From contig NZ_CP007032.1 in the NCBI RefSeq assembly GCF_000231405.2, positions 1,364,001-1,428,000 on the forward strand: a DNA stretch of 64,000 nt, read 5' to 3'. Below, piece after piece: positions 9,051 to 18,616 of the stretch (positions are counted from its first letter, which is position 1; the number at the start of each line of letters is the position of its first letter). This DNA is from Desulfitobacterium metallireducens DSM 15288 (GTDB lineage: Bacteria > Bacillota > Desulfitobacteriia > Desulfitobacteriales > Desulfitobacteriaceae). A model generated the notes under the pieces. That model was not told the DNA's origin. It ran no database searches and saw only the letters and a list, made by a program, of their open reading frames with translations. The position numbers and the translations under genes were made by a program.

Positions 9051-11231
9051 ATGATAGAAAAAGCCTTAAAAACTTTAGAACATTATTTTGGATATTCCCA
9101 ATTTCGAACAGGGCAAAAAGAAGTCATTACGAGTTTGCTTTCAGGAAAAGATACTGTAGCAATTATGCCAACTGGAGCAGGGAAGTCACTAGCCTATCAG
9201 ATCCCTGCGCTTTTATTTGACGGGGTAACCCTTGTCATTTCACCCCTCATATCTTTGATGAAAGATCAGGTTGATGCACTCCAGGAATATGGCGTCCCAG
9301 CCACTTATATTAATAGCTCACTTTCTATGCGAGAAACTATATCTCATATTGAACAAACAAAACGCGGAGAATTTAAATTGCTGTATATTGCTCCCGAACG
9401 TTTGGAAACGGAAAGTTTTCTCACTTTGCTTGAAACCTTAGAGATTTCGTTTATTGCGATTGATGAGGCGCATTGTGTTTCCCAATGGGGTCATGATTTC
9501 CGCCCTAGCTATATTCGCATTGGACAATTTCTACATCATCTTCAGGTTCGTCCGTTGGTGGGTGCTTTTACTGCTACTGCAACCGAAGAAGTCAAGGAAG
9601 ATATTATAAATCAATTAAAACTTCAAAACCCACAAGTTTTTGTAACGGGTTTTGACCGCCCCAACCTTACCTTTTCAACTCTCCAAGGGGAAAATCGCAA
9701 AACTTACCTCTTAGATTATGTTAGAGCTCATGCTGATGAGTCCGGAATTATCTACGCTTCCACACGTAAAAAAGTCGATGCAATACAAACTTTTTTGAGC
9801 GGAAAGGGGTTCCCTGTCGGAAAATATCATGCAGGAATGAGTGATAAAGATCGCCAAAAGAGTCAGGAAGATTTTCTCTATGATAAAACACCTATTATCG
9901 TAGCAACTAATGCTTTTGGAATGGGCATTGATAAATCAAATGTACGTTATGTTATTCATTACAATATGCCTAAGAATATGGAAGCGTATTATCAGGAAGC
10001 GGGCAGGGCTGGGCGTGATGGCGAACCGGCCGAATGTATTCTCCTTTTTTCTCCGCAGGATGTGGTACTTCAAAGGCATATGATTGAGCAAACAACGTTT
10101 CAACCTGAACGAAGGGAAAATGAACATAAGAAGCTTCAGGATATGGTCGATTACTGTCATACGACACGATGTTTACGTAAGACGATTCTGGAATATTTTG
10201 GAGAAACAAATGTTCCTGAAGAATGTGGTAGATGTGGTAATTGCTTGGATGATCGTGAAACGGTGGATATTACTGTTGAAGCGCAAAAGATTTTTTCGTG
10301 TATTGTCCGGATGCGCGAACGTTTTGGCATGAACCTCATTGCCGAAGTTCTTAAAGGTTCGCGGAATAAAAAGGTCCTTGAACTCCAATTTGATCGACTC
10401 TCAACATACGGAATTATGAGTGACAAATCACTTCAAGAAATCAAAGATCGCATTAATTATTTGATGACCGAAAACTATTTGCGCTTATCGACTGGAGAGT
10501 ATCCAATCGTGAAACTTGAACCCAAAAGTATACCCGTTCTCAAAGGGGAAGTGAAGGTTTCTCAAAAGTTATCACGCAGGGTTGAAAAAGCCAGCACTGA
10601 TCTGCAAAGTTTGTTTGAACGGCTTCGCTTACTTCGTCATAACCTAGCATCGAGAGAAAACCTGCCTCCCTATATGGTCTTCTCTGATAGCACACTTCGT
10701 GAAATGGCTGAGAATCTTCCAATCGATCTTGCCGGTTTTATCCGAATTGGTGGAGTAGGGGAAAAGAAGCTTGAAAAATATGGAGCAGAATTTATCGAAG
10801 AGATAAGTGCTTATCTTTTAGAGAAACAGGCAATGGCTGGGGACCAAGTGCAGGAATTACATGATGTTGTTCAACAGACAAATTCAAATCAAGAGCGGAT
10901 ATCTCATAATTTAGAACCCGTTACTCATCCTTCTGTGAAAATCCCCAGCTATATCCAAACTCTTGAGCTCCTTCAACAGGGAAAAACACTGGAGGAAATC
11001 GCTGTCTTAAGAAAATTAACGATATCAACTGTTCAGGATCATCTTATTCGTTGCCATGAGGAAGGCCATACTATTCCTTGGGAAGTACTTATCCCTCCCG
11101 ATCAGGAAGAGCTTATCCTCGAAGCAATAAACCAAGTAGGTAGGGACAAGTTACGTCCTATCAAAGACACCTTACCTAAAGAAGTCGATTGGTTAGCGAT
11201 TAAGGCCGTACTAGCCAAGCACAAAGCATAA
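9051..11231 (+). CDS. recQ: ATP-dependent DNA helicase RecQ
   Basis: 726 residues. The order is classical RecQ: DEAH-type helicase with TGAGKS (residues 41-46) and the RecQ-specific DEAHCVSQWGHDFRPSY loop (near 138-155), helicase C-terminal domain (QEAGRAGRDG), the RecQ zinc site (CHTTRCLRK through ECGRCGNC, residues 365-400), winged helix (RQC), an HRDC domain (near 510-585, LRHNLASRENLPPYMVFSD) and an extra C-terminal helix-turn-helix (TLEEIAVLRKLTISTVQDHL). RecQ unwinds DNA 3'-to-5' in recombination and fork repair. AGGAG precedes the ATG. The C-terminal extension is found in many Firmicute RecQ proteins and explains the length above the 600-residue E. coli enzyme. Confidence 0.95.
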   Translation: MIEKALKTLEHYFGYSQFRTGQKEVITSLLSGKDTVAIMPTGAGKSLAYQIPALLFDGVTLVISPLISLMKDQVDALQEYGVPATYINSSLSMRETISHIEQTKRGEFKLLYIAPERLETESFLTLLETLEISFIAIDEAHCVSQWGHDFRPSYIRIGQFLHHLQVRPLVGAFTATATEEVKEDIINQLKLQNPQVFVTGFDRPNLTFSTLQGENRKTYLLDYVRAHADESGIIYASTRKKVDAIQTFLSGKGFPVGKYHAGMSDKDRQKSQEDFLYDKTPIIVATNAFGMGIDKSNVRYVIHYNMPKNMEAYYQEAGRAGRDGEPAECILLFSPQDVVLQRHMIEQTTFQPERRENEHKKLQDMVDYCHTTRCLRKTILEYFGETNVPEECGRCGNCLDDRETVDITVEAQKIFSCIVRMRERFGMNLIAEVLKGSRNKKVLELQFDRLSTYGIMSDKSLQEIKDRINYLMTENYLRLSTGEYPIVKLEPKSIPVLKGEVKVSQKLSRRVEKASTDLQSLFERLRLLRHNLASRENLPPYMVFSDSTLREMAENLPIDLAGFIRIGGVGEKKLEKYGAEFIEEISAYLLEKQAMAGDQVQELHDVVQQTNSNQERISHNLEPVTHPSVKIPSYIQTLELLQQGKTLEEIAVLRKLTISTVQDHLIRCHEEGHTIPWEVLIPPDQEELILEAINQVGRDKLRPIKDTLPKEVDWLAIKAVLAKHKA

Positions 11232-11285
11232 CAATCTAGAGTAAGAAGTAACATAGCGTAGAGGGAAAGTAAAAGGGTTGATCCG

Positions 11286-12599
11286 ATGAGAAGAATGACA
11301 CGCTATCTCTTGGTAATTTCCTTTGATGGACTATCGAGTCTTGACTTTGATTACCTGATAACTCTTCCCAATTTTAAAGAGTTTCTTGAGAAAGCCTCTT
11401 ACGCTCGAAAAGTATATAGTGTTTATCCCAGCTTAACTTATCCTGCGCATGCAACAATCGTTACAGGAAGATATCCGAAGAATCATGGAATCATCAATAA
11501 CACTCTTTTTCAGCCTCAACGGGAATTTCCCGATTGGTATTGGCAACGGAAATATCTTAAGGGTGAAACTCTTTATGACGAAGCACTTAAAAAGGGAATG
11601 AAAGTCGCGGGCCTTCTTTGGCCAGTTACTGGAAAATCAAGCATTACCTATAATATGCCGGAGGTGCTTGCGAATCGTTCTTGGCAAAATCAGATTCTCG
11701 TTTCTTTGCTTAATGGAAGCCCTCTTTATCAATGGACACTTAATCAGAAATTTGGTCACTTAAGAAATGGGGTCAAGCAACCTGATCTTGATCACTTTAC
11801 CCATCAATCCTTAATTTATACCCTCCGAGAAAAGAAACCAGAGCTTACCTTAGTCCACTATACTGACTTGGATTCGATGCGGCATTATCATGGGTTCAAC
11901 TCTACAGAAGCACAGGAAGCCTTAAAGAGGCATGACCAAAGATTAGGAGATATTCTTCTAACTTTACGAGAGATGCAGATTGAAAAAGAAAGTACGATTG
12001 CCGTTCTCGGAGATCATAGCAGTCTTGATGAAGATCAGGTGATTAAACTCAATGTTCTTCTTAAGGAGAACGGATACCTAGAGTTTGATGCGAAAGGAAG
12101 ACTTAATAACTACCGAGCGATTGTTAAAAGTTGCGATGGGTCGGCTTATGTATACTTCAATCCCAAATATCCAAAGAACCCGAGGGAAGTGAAGAAGCTT
12201 CTCCGTCTTCTCGAAGGATTTAAACAAGAAACGGGAGCTATAGAGGGAATTTACTCGAGCGCAGATGCGATTCACTGGGGTGCTGATCCCCAATGTGCAT
12301 TTCTTTTAGAAGCGAGCTTGGGGTATTATTTTATCGATCAGCTTAATGGACCTGTCCTTGAAAAGATTAAGCCAGAAGATGTTGGTGGACTGCATCATCG
12401 AACCAAAGCCGCACACGGGTACTCCCCTTTCAAAGAGGGTTATACCACAGTTTTTATAGCTCGAGGGCAAGGAATTAGAGAAGGGGTAGTACTTCCGGAG
12501 ATGAGTTTAATTGATGAAGGCCCTACTCTTGCTCGACTTCTTGGCTTTATTCTTCCTAAAGCAGATGGGCGTGTTCTTGATGAAATACTTGAACTTTGA
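11286..12599 (+). CDS. Alkaline phosphatase superfamily protein (type I phosphodiesterase/nucleotide pyrophosphatase)
   Basis: 437 residues with the metal and nucleophile sites of the NPP group: Asp14 in SFDGLSS, Thr51 as nucleophile in PSLTYPAHATIVTGRYP, HYTDLDSMRHYHG, GDHSS and a late AAHGYSP histidine. Family members hydrolyse phosphodiesters or nucleotide pyrophosphates with two zinc ions. No signal peptide is obvious, so a cytoplasmic role is likely. The start ATG has only a weak AAAGG 9 nt upstream. It follows recQ by 54 bp and is closed by a stem-loop. Confidence 0.88.
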   Translation: MRRMTRYLLVISFDGLSSLDFDYLITLPNFKEFLEKASYARKVYSVYPSLTYPAHATIVTGRYPKNHGIINNTLFQPQREFPDWYWQRKYLKGETLYDEALKKGMKVAGLLWPVTGKSSITYNMPEVLANRSWQNQILVSLLNGSPLYQWTLNQKFGHLRNGVKQPDLDHFTHQSLIYTLREKKPELTLVHYTDLDSMRHYHGFNSTEAQEALKRHDQRLGDILLTLREMQIEKESTIAVLGDHSSLDEDQVIKLNVLLKENGYLEFDAKGRLNNYRAIVKSCDGSAYVYFNPKYPKNPREVKKLLRLLEGFKQETGAIEGIYSSADAIHWGADPQCAFLLEASLGYYFIDQLNGPVLEKIKPEDVGGLHHRTKAAHGYSPFKEGYTTVFIARGQGIREGVVLPEMSLIDEGPTLARLLGFILPKADGRVLDEILEL

Positions 12600-12620
12600 T
12601 TAAAAACTTTGATGTAAATA

Positions 12621-12661
12621 AAAGCCGTTGCCTTAGTCTTATAGATTGGGCATCGGCTTTG
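12621..12661 (+). terminator. Terminator after the phosphodiesterase gene
   Basis: AAAGCCGTTGCC pairs with GGGCATCGGCTTT. The A-rich and T-rich flanks on both sides could serve the convergent DUF3793 gene as well. Confidence 0.7.
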
Positions 12662-12782
12662 TTACCCTATATCCGGTATCGTTTTTCTCCATTTTTAAGA
12701 GCATCCAAGATTAAGCCTTCCCAGCCGTAAGAATATCGTGAACATTAACTATAATTTTTTAAGGAACACACTATATTTATAC

Positions 12783-13436
12783 TTATATGCTAAGCCACCT
12801 TTCAAAGATAGCCTTGTTCATGAGCCGACGTGCTAGCTGATACTTCTCAAACCATTCATCCGATAATCTTTCATCACCATAGACTCTCCAGCCTTGGGTT
12901 TTTACAAACGGAAGAGGAGCGAGCCCCATGAAGCCTAAAACATCTTTTAAGGGATATCCAAGAAAAAGGCCAACTTCGTGTGGGAAATTCCGAAACCGTA
13001 TTTTTTCAATAAGCTGTTCAAGATAGTCCTCTAGCGAAGAGGATGGGGGATAGTTTATTTGTTGTAAAAATTCTTGACTGATCGGATTGATTAGCCTTCG
13101 AGCTAAAACTTTCTTGTTATAAAAAAGGATTTGTTGGTATTGTTTTATTTTACGTACTTCGAAAACCTCTATATCTGGGATTTGGGTCAGCCTCATTCGA
13201 AACTCCCCCCAGGAAACTTTGTGAAGTTCGATATTCAAGAGTTCTGCAGGCTTCTGGGAGAGGAGCATGGGAGCTAAGCATTCAAGAATATAGCGTAGGT
13301 TCTCGCCCAGCGTCAATTCATTAAAGCGATTTTGACTAACAAACTCTAAAATAGCAATAATATCACTTTGGTTTATTATTTTTTGAACTCGGTTATCATT
13401 CTCTGGAATTAGGCTTTCTAATAAGATTGTTTTCAA
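12783..13436 (-). CDS. DUF3793 family protein
   Basis: 217 residues starting at TTG, with GAGGAG 8 nt upstream. The C-terminal half contains FPHEVGLFLGYPLKDVLGFMG followed by a Gly-Trp-Arg-Val-Tyr block, the pattern of the DUF3793 family found in anaerobic Firmicutes. The N-terminal half resembles family members only loosely. No catalytic motif or membrane segment is visible and no function is established. It stands alone on the reverse strand. Confidence 0.7.
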   Translation of the reverse strand: MKTILLESLIPENDNRVQKIINQSDIIAILEFVSQNRFNELTLGENLRYILECLAPMLLSQKPAELLNIELHKVSWGEFRMRLTQIPDIEVFEVRKIKQYQQILFYNKKVLARRLINPISQEFLQQINYPPSSSLEDYLEQLIEKIRFRNFPHEVGLFLGYPLKDVLGFMGLAPLPFVKTQGWRVYGDERLSDEWFEKYQLARRLMNKAIFERWLSI

Positions 13437-13566
13437 AGTCCTTGCTCCTCTGCTCCTAAGTAAGGCTCTTTTAATCGTAGCCTACCTTTAGGGTTCTCTT
13501 ATTAATCCAGGATTATGATGTCAGAGGTATGAATAATGCGTGAGGACCTGAATTGGAGATGATACT

Positions 13567-14139
13567 TTAAACTTTTAAATGATGTAATTTCAGATAATTT
13601 AAGATTTTTTCCCTTTCACTTGTTTGGGCATAGATCAAGGGTTGTACTTCTTCATCGACGACTCCTGCCCATTTCATAAAGAGGGATTGTTGATAGGATT
13701 GATTTAAGACTGGATCAGCATAGCTTAAGTGAATAACAAGGTACTGAGGATTAATATCTTTGTCGATGAGTGATATATCTTGGTTATCTAACTGGATCAT
13801 CAGGCGGGTCGTCGTCTCACGTGGAATATCGTTAATTAAAGCATACTCGTCTACATGTACGGGTTTTAAATTCAAGCTTTGATCGAAAACATAGGTATTA
13901 CTGACTAATGTAGAAGCTGCATGTTTACCCACGTTTGTAAATTCAAACTCGAACATTACTTTTTTTTGAAGGACGACTTGAGGAGAATTCTTCACACTAA
14001 AATAGGGACGATCGGCTTGGCGTTGGGTCTGCCAGGAAGTAATTGTAATATAGGCTGTGATCAAGGACACGATTGCAAAAATCACAGTAGAGAAAGTAAC
14101 AATAGTCGTCGACCAATCCCATTCTTTTTTAGAAGGCAT
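13567..14139 (-). CDS. Hypothetical single-pass membrane protein
   Basis: 190 residues. A short polar N-terminus is followed by one transmembrane helix (about residues 10-33, WSTTIVTFSTVIFAIVSLI) and a predicted extracytoplasmic beta-rich domain without cysteines or known motifs. GAGGGA 5 nt before the ATG supports the start. A perfect 15-bp inverted repeat lies 22 bp upstream and may be its operator. I do not recognise a family. Confidence 0.7.
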   Translation of the reverse strand: MPSKKEWDWSTTIVTFSTVIFAIVSLITAYITITSWQTQRQADRPYFSVKNSPQVVLQKKVMFEFEFTNVGKHAASTLVSNTYVFDQSLNLKPVHVDEYALINDIPRETTTRLMIQLDNQDISLIDKDINPQYLVIHLSYADPVLNQSYQQSLFMKWAGVVDEEVQPLIYAQTSEREKILNYLKLHHLKV

Positions 14140-14161
14140 GCGGATCCCTCATTTGCAACGT

Positions 14162-14201
14162 TTCTAATATATTTATGAAGACTTTTATAAATATATTAGA
14201 A
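14162..14201. promoter_or_regulatory. Perfect 15-bp inverted repeat, candidate operator
   Basis: Arms TTCTAATATATTTAT (14162-14176) and ATAAATATATTAGAA (14187-14201) with a 10-nt spacer. It lies between divergently placed coding regions, just upstream of the reverse-strand membrane protein gene. No T tail follows on either strand at once, so an operator is a better guess than a terminator. Confidence 0.5.
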
Positions 14202-14276
14202 TATTTTGAGGGTATATTTGGCTGGATTTTTATGAGTTCTGAATTTTTCGTGACCTACACTGGCAATTAACGCGTG

Positions 14277-14532
14277 ATGAAAGTGTACTATGAAATTATT
14301 GAGAAAAAGAATACTCATGAAGTACAAATTCAGGGGGGATCAATTGGTACAAACCCGTCCCGCTGATGGGAACTGCGGGCTGATTGTAACGACAAGAGAT
14401 AAAGCTCGGGAGTTGAGTACCGATAAAAACGTCAAGTTCAGATCCTATCCTATGGTTATGCTCGTGCTGAAAAGGCCTCATATGGCAGCGGCGATAGTGC
14501 CCGCTTTACAAATGGCGATTGAGATTCTATAG
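14277..14532 (+). pseudogene. Small conserved-looking gene frameshifted at a G6 run
   Basis: From ATG 14277 the frame reads MKVYYEIIEKKNTHEVQIQG and then stops at TGA 14364. If one G of the hexa-G run at 14333-14338 is skipped, the frame joins the downstream frame and continues to the TAG at 14530, giving about 84 residues with a natural composition (ends AIVPALQMAIEIL). The alternative of starting at ATG 14290 in the downstream frame gives an 80-residue protein with a highly basic, unlikely N-terminus and no ribosome site. A sequencing error, true pseudogene or slippage are all possible. Family not recognised. Confidence 0.5.
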
Positions 14533-14550
14533 CAATAGTAAAGCTTAATA

Positions 14551-14588
14551 AAAGAACTCCGCATCCCTCGTGATGCGGAGTTCTTTTA
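14551..14588. terminator. Strong bidirectional terminator
   Basis: AAAGAACTCCGCATC pairs with GATGCGGAGTTCTTT, with a T run on the plus side and an A-rich flank on the other. It lies between the small frameshifted gene and the converging aminopeptidase gene, whose stop codon falls in the tail. Confidence 0.9.
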
Positions 14589-15818
14589 TTCAAAGGCAAA
14601 ATTGCCATTTCTGAAGATCGGAATCTGTTGTCCGGTTTCCGTCACACCTGTAATCTCTAAATCAGCGGTTCCAATCATAAAATCTTCGTGGAGCAAGGAA
14701 TCATTGACTCCAGCCTTTTCAAGTTCTTTGGCGTTTAGGGTAGCTGCTCCTTCAAGGCAAATGGGGTATGCTTTTCCAATGGCTAAATGACAAGACGCAT
14801 TTTCATCGAAAAGGGTATTATAAAATAAAATTTTTGAGTTAGAGATCGGGGAGTCGTAAGGAACAAGTGCGACTTCACCTAAATAGTGAGAGCCTTCATC
14901 GGTTTCAATTAGATTTTTTAAGGCCTCATATCCTTTTTCTGCGCTAAAATCCACGATACGACCCTCTTTAAAGGTAAAAGAAAAATCATCAATGAGGGTT
15001 CCATTATAATTTAAGGGCATGGAGCTGAAGACTTTGCCATTAACGCCTGTTTTCTTCGGAAGTGTAAAAACTTCTTCGGTGGGCATGTTGGCAACGAATT
15101 CTACACCGTCGGGCGTGAATTCTGACCCTCCAAGCCAAAGATGTCCTTCGGGTAGTTCTATAGTTAAATTAGTTCCCAAGGAATTTTGGTAATGCAGAGA
15201 TTTTATGTCTTGAGCATTTAAATAATTCATTCGGTTTTTTAAGTTATTTTTGTGGTTTTCCCAAGCTTTGAGTGGGTCTGATTGATCGACACGTACGGTT
15301 TTTAAAATTGCATCCCATAACTTTTCAATTCCCTTAGCCTCGTCATACTGTGGAAAAACCTTTTTGGCCCATGAAGCCGTTGGAACCGAAATTACGCACC
15401 AGACATTTTTATTGCTCATTAAATGTTCGCGATATTCCTTTAATGCGTTACTTCCGGTCTTTTGGGCTTTCATCAGACGTGCTGGGTCGACATCTTTCAT
15501 CAGTTCCGGATCATTAGCAGAGATACTCAAGAATGCAGCGCCCTGCTGAAGATAACCCATATACATATCTTTCTGCCAGTCTGGAAATTCGTCGAACACT
15601 TCTTCGGGAGCATAAATGTAACGGATTTTGGAGAAGAGCTCATCTTTCCAGTTAATGATGACATCTCTTGCCCCTTCACGATAAGCTGCCTCAGCGATTT
15701 CCCGAGTAATCGGTGCACATTCGATCGGAGAGTTAATGAATAAGGTTTGATCCTTTCTGAGATTAAGTCCAACCTGAAGAATTAAACGGGCATATTTCTC
15801 TAGAGTGCTTAGATCCAT
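14586..15818 (-). CDS. Aminopeptidase, M29 (AmpS/thermophilic aminopeptidase T) family
   Basis: 410 residues, the usual family length. The N-terminus (LEKYARLILQVGLNLRKDQTLFINSPIECAP) and the metal-binding C-terminal half (ELPEGHLWLGGSEFTPDGVEFVANMPTEEVFT, FFKEGR-like strand, DENASCHLAIG, HEDFMIGTADLEITG) match M29 metallopeptidases, with the expected Glu, His and Asp ligands present. The enzyme removes N-terminal residues from peptides in the cytoplasm. AAAGGAG lies 9 nt before the ATG. Single-gene unit; it ends in a bidirectional terminator. Confidence 0.92.
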   Translation of the reverse strand: MDLSTLEKYARLILQVGLNLRKDQTLFINSPIECAPITREIAEAAYREGARDVIINWKDELFSKIRYIYAPEEVFDEFPDWQKDMYMGYLQQGAAFLSISANDPELMKDVDPARLMKAQKTGSNALKEYREHLMSNKNVWCVISVPTASWAKKVFPQYDEAKGIEKLWDAILKTVRVDQSDPLKAWENHKNNLKNRMNYLNAQDIKSLHYQNSLGTNLTIELPEGHLWLGGSEFTPDGVEFVANMPTEEVFTLPKKTGVNGKVFSSMPLNYNGTLIDDFSFTFKEGRIVDFSAEKGYEALKNLIETDEGSHYLGEVALVPYDSPISNSKILFYNTLFDENASCHLAIGKAYPICLEGAATLNAKELEKAGVNDSLLHEDFMIGTADLEITGVTETGQQIPIFRNGNFAFE

Positions 15819-16048
15819 ATAAAAATCTCCTTTATTAAAGAAATTTAGTAGTGTCAGTATATCATTGATTTTAATGAAATACGAATTCGTCTAACATGGC
15901 TAATGCATAAATCTTTAGAATTATTGTCTTCATAAGCAGGAGTTTACTCCCCAAAAGTCGAAATTTAATTACTAATCTAAAAACTTTAGAATATGACAAT
16001 TTAGAAGATGATGGGTGAATGAGTAGTGAACAATGGAGTGTGATTTTG

Positions 16049-18223
16049 ATGGACGGATTTACCTCAATTACCTTGTCATCATATGACTGGAAGCAGTGTA
16101 TTACAACTGATATCTTACGATTTCAATATAATACGTCACTGAGAGAAGCTGTGGATATTTTCCTTTCTCATCATCTTAGTCAAGCCCCAGTCGTCGATGA
16201 GGAGGGACGCTTGATTGGTATTCTCGATAGTTTAAGCCTTCTTAAAGGATTAAATTTATTAGAAAATAGCAATCATGCAGTGACAACTTTAATTAACGAG
16301 TTTATCCAACAACCGCAATTAGTCATTTATTTAGAGGGTAACTTTGGGCAAAATGTCAATCGAGTTATCGAAAGCCAAACTTCTGCACTAGTAATTGATA
16401 GTGATGGAAAATTTAAGGGCGAAATGAAGTATACTCAAGTGATGCAAACCTTAAATGTGCTTTATGAAGAACTTGAATGCTTTGTTTCTAAGGTTATTGA
16501 ATTACCCTACAATGGGATTATTGCTATTAATTCAAGTGGAACGACCATTTTCTATAATCATTCGGCAGAACGGATTTTGGGTTTTCCTGCCCAGGATATG
16601 ATTGGTAAATCAATTACCCAGTTATTACCGGATTCATTTACCTATAAAGTTTTGAAAAATGGTGAAGCACAGCGGGGAGTACCTCTTACGTATGGAGATA
16701 TTAGCGTTCATGCTGATTTCACACCTATTATTGTTGCAGATAAGCTCCTTGGCGCAGTTGCCATTTTTAAGGATGTGACTGAGCTTCAAGAAGTTACAGG
16801 TCGTTTAAGTACTAATGAAAAACTCATGGCAACTTTGGAGGCAATCGTAGAAAATACCTACGAGGGGATCATCGTTATTAATAATCAGGAAAGAATAGAA
16901 ATTATTAACCAGTTCTTTCTAGACGAAATGGGAATGAAAGCAGAGGATGTAATAGGTAAAAAAATTAATGAGATTAGCCCCGAAAGCCAATTACCTAATA
17001 CCCTTAAATCTGGCGAAGTTCAATTCGGAGAACATATGAATATTGGTGAAAAAGATTTTTTAATCATGAGAGCACCTGTAGAACGAGATGGTAAAATTGT
17101 GGGTGCGCTAGGTAAAACACTTTTTAAAAACATGGAAGTTGCTAAAATATTTGCCAAAAAGGTTATGCGCCTTGAAGGAGACGTAGCTTATTATAAACAT
17201 GAATTACGCCGCTTTCACTCTTCACAGTATGCATTTAGCGATATCATAGGGAATAGTCCACGTATGCAAGCTGCAAAGACCTTGGCTAAACGTGCAGCCC
17301 GTACAAATTCAACCATTCTTTTATTGGGGGAGAGTGGGACAGGTAAAGAAGTCTTTGCTCATGCTATCCATGAAACCAGTATGCGCAAAAATGGACCTTT
17401 AATTCAAATTAATTGTGCTGCTGTACCGGAAAATTTATTGGAATCTGAATTGTTCGGTTATGCTGAAGGAGCATTTACAGGAGCACGCAAGGGTGGAAAA
17501 CCTGGGAAATTCGAACTTGCTGATAAAGGGACAATCTTTCTCGATGAAATTGGAGATATGCCGTTATCGATGCAGGCTAAGCTTTTACGGGTTTTGCAGG
17601 AAAGAGAAGTTGAACGCGTCGGAGGTACACAACCCTTAAAGATTGATGTGCGAGTCATTGCGGCTACAAATCGTGATCTTTACCAAATGGTTATCGACCA
17701 TAAATTTCGACTCGACCTTTATTATCGACTCAATGTTATCAATATCGAACTTCCGCCATTACGTGATAGGGAGGAAGATTTTGAGTATATTACAAATTCA
17801 ATCTTGCAAAAATTAAATCACCGTCTCGGTTCTTTTATCGAAGGCGTAACCCCTGAAGCTTTCGAATATTTACGAACTTATGACTGGCCAGGAAATATTC
17901 GTGAATTAGAGAATATTTTAGAACGGGCTATTATAACTTGTGATGAATTGTGGGTCCAGTCTTGGCATCTTTCATTACCCCTTCGAAACAGTACAGATAG
18001 ACTTTTAGACAGCGAGGGTGTGGATAATAATACTCAGCAGAATAATTATCAGAATAATCAATTCACGACTTTAGAGGAAGGCTTAAATGAAGCCGAACGT
18101 AACATGATACATTTAGCACTTCAAAGATCCCATGGTAATAAGATGCAAGCTGCTCGTTTACTAGGAATTCATCGTTCAGCACTTTATAAAAAGATGTCGA
18201 AACATCGTCTTACACAGACTTAA
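16049..18223 (+). CDS. Sigma-54-dependent transcriptional activator with CBS and PAS domains
   Basis: About 724 residues from ATG 16049 (GGAG 10 nt upstream); an in-frame ATG at 16019 has a weaker site and would add 10 residues. Domains in order: a CBS pair (about 15-140), two PAS sensor domains (about 150-265 and 275-385), an AAA+ sigma-54 interaction domain (GESGTGKE Walker A, ESELFGYAEGAFTGA containing the GAFTGA loop, FLDEIGDM Walker B) and a Fis-type helix-turn-helix at the end (MQAARLLGIHRSALYKKM). CBS domains often bind adenine nucleotides or CoA-like ligands, so an energy or metabolite signal is plausible. A sigma-54 promoter 390 bp downstream in front of hbd makes the beta-oxidation operon its likely target. 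Confidence 0.93.
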   Translation: MDGFTSITLSSYDWKQCITTDILRFQYNTSLREAVDIFLSHHLSQAPVVDEEGRLIGILDSLSLLKGLNLLENSNHAVTTLINEFIQQPQLVIYLEGNFGQNVNRVIESQTSALVIDSDGKFKGEMKYTQVMQTLNVLYEELECFVSKVIELPYNGIIAINSSGTTIFYNHSAERILGFPAQDMIGKSITQLLPDSFTYKVLKNGEAQRGVPLTYGDISVHADFTPIIVADKLLGAVAIFKDVTELQEVTGRLSTNEKLMATLEAIVENTYEGIIVINNQERIEIINQFFLDEMGMKAEDVIGKKINEISPESQLPNTLKSGEVQFGEHMNIGEKDFLIMRAPVERDGKIVGALGKTLFKNMEVAKIFAKKVMRLEGDVAYYKHELRRFHSSQYAFSDIIGNSPRMQAAKTLAKRAARTNSTILLLGESGTGKEVFAHAIHETSMRKNGPLIQINCAAVPENLLESELFGYAEGAFTGARKGGKPGKFELADKGTIFLDEIGDMPLSMQAKLLRVLQEREVERVGGTQPLKIDVRVIAATNRDLYQMVIDHKFRLDLYYRLNVINIELPPLRDREEDFEYITNSILQKLNHRLGSFIEGVTPEAFEYLRTYDWPGNIRELENILERAIITCDELWVQSWHLSLPLRNSTDRLLDSEGVDNNTQQNNYQNNQFTTLEEGLNEAERNMIHLALQRSHGNKMQAARLLGIHRSALYKKMSKHRLTQT

Positions 18224-18234
18224 ATCGCAATTTT

Positions 18235-18274
18235 AAAAAAGACAGTGTCTACAGATAGAGACACTGTCTTTTTT
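18235..18274 (+). terminator. Terminator of the sigma-54 activator gene
   Basis: GACAGTGTC (18241-18249) pairs with GACACTGTC (18259-18267), flanked by A6 and T6. Confidence 0.9.
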
Positions 18275-18346
18275 CGGAGACGATTTCATCAGTTTAAATA
18301 TATGTCTTAGTTATCATTACTTTTAAGTATTTCGAGTTCAAAAAGT

Positions 18347-18362
18347 GTCTCTTATTTGAGAC
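18347..18362. promoter_or_regulatory. Candidate upstream activator site
   Basis: Inverted repeat GTCTC-N6-GAGAC, about 260 bp before the sigma-54 promoter, a normal distance for an enhancer bound by a Fis-type HTH. Assigned only from symmetry and position in an otherwise gene-free stretch (18224-18616). Confidence 0.4.
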
Positions 18363-18616
18363 GGCATTGTTTCGAATTTTCTGAGATATATTTGCCTTCT
18401 ACGACATTAAATTATTAATTATTAACGATTGAGGCTTGCTTTATTACAGGACTCTTAAAAATATTTTAGTTTATACTAAAGGATGCTAATCCCGCTCATA
18501 ATCATAACTTTGAAGACATGGAATTATTTAATAAACTGATTTTACTTTTAAAAGGAGATCCGTTTTTGATATTATAATATTTTAATTTGATGATTAACTT
18601 TATAAAATGAAGATTG

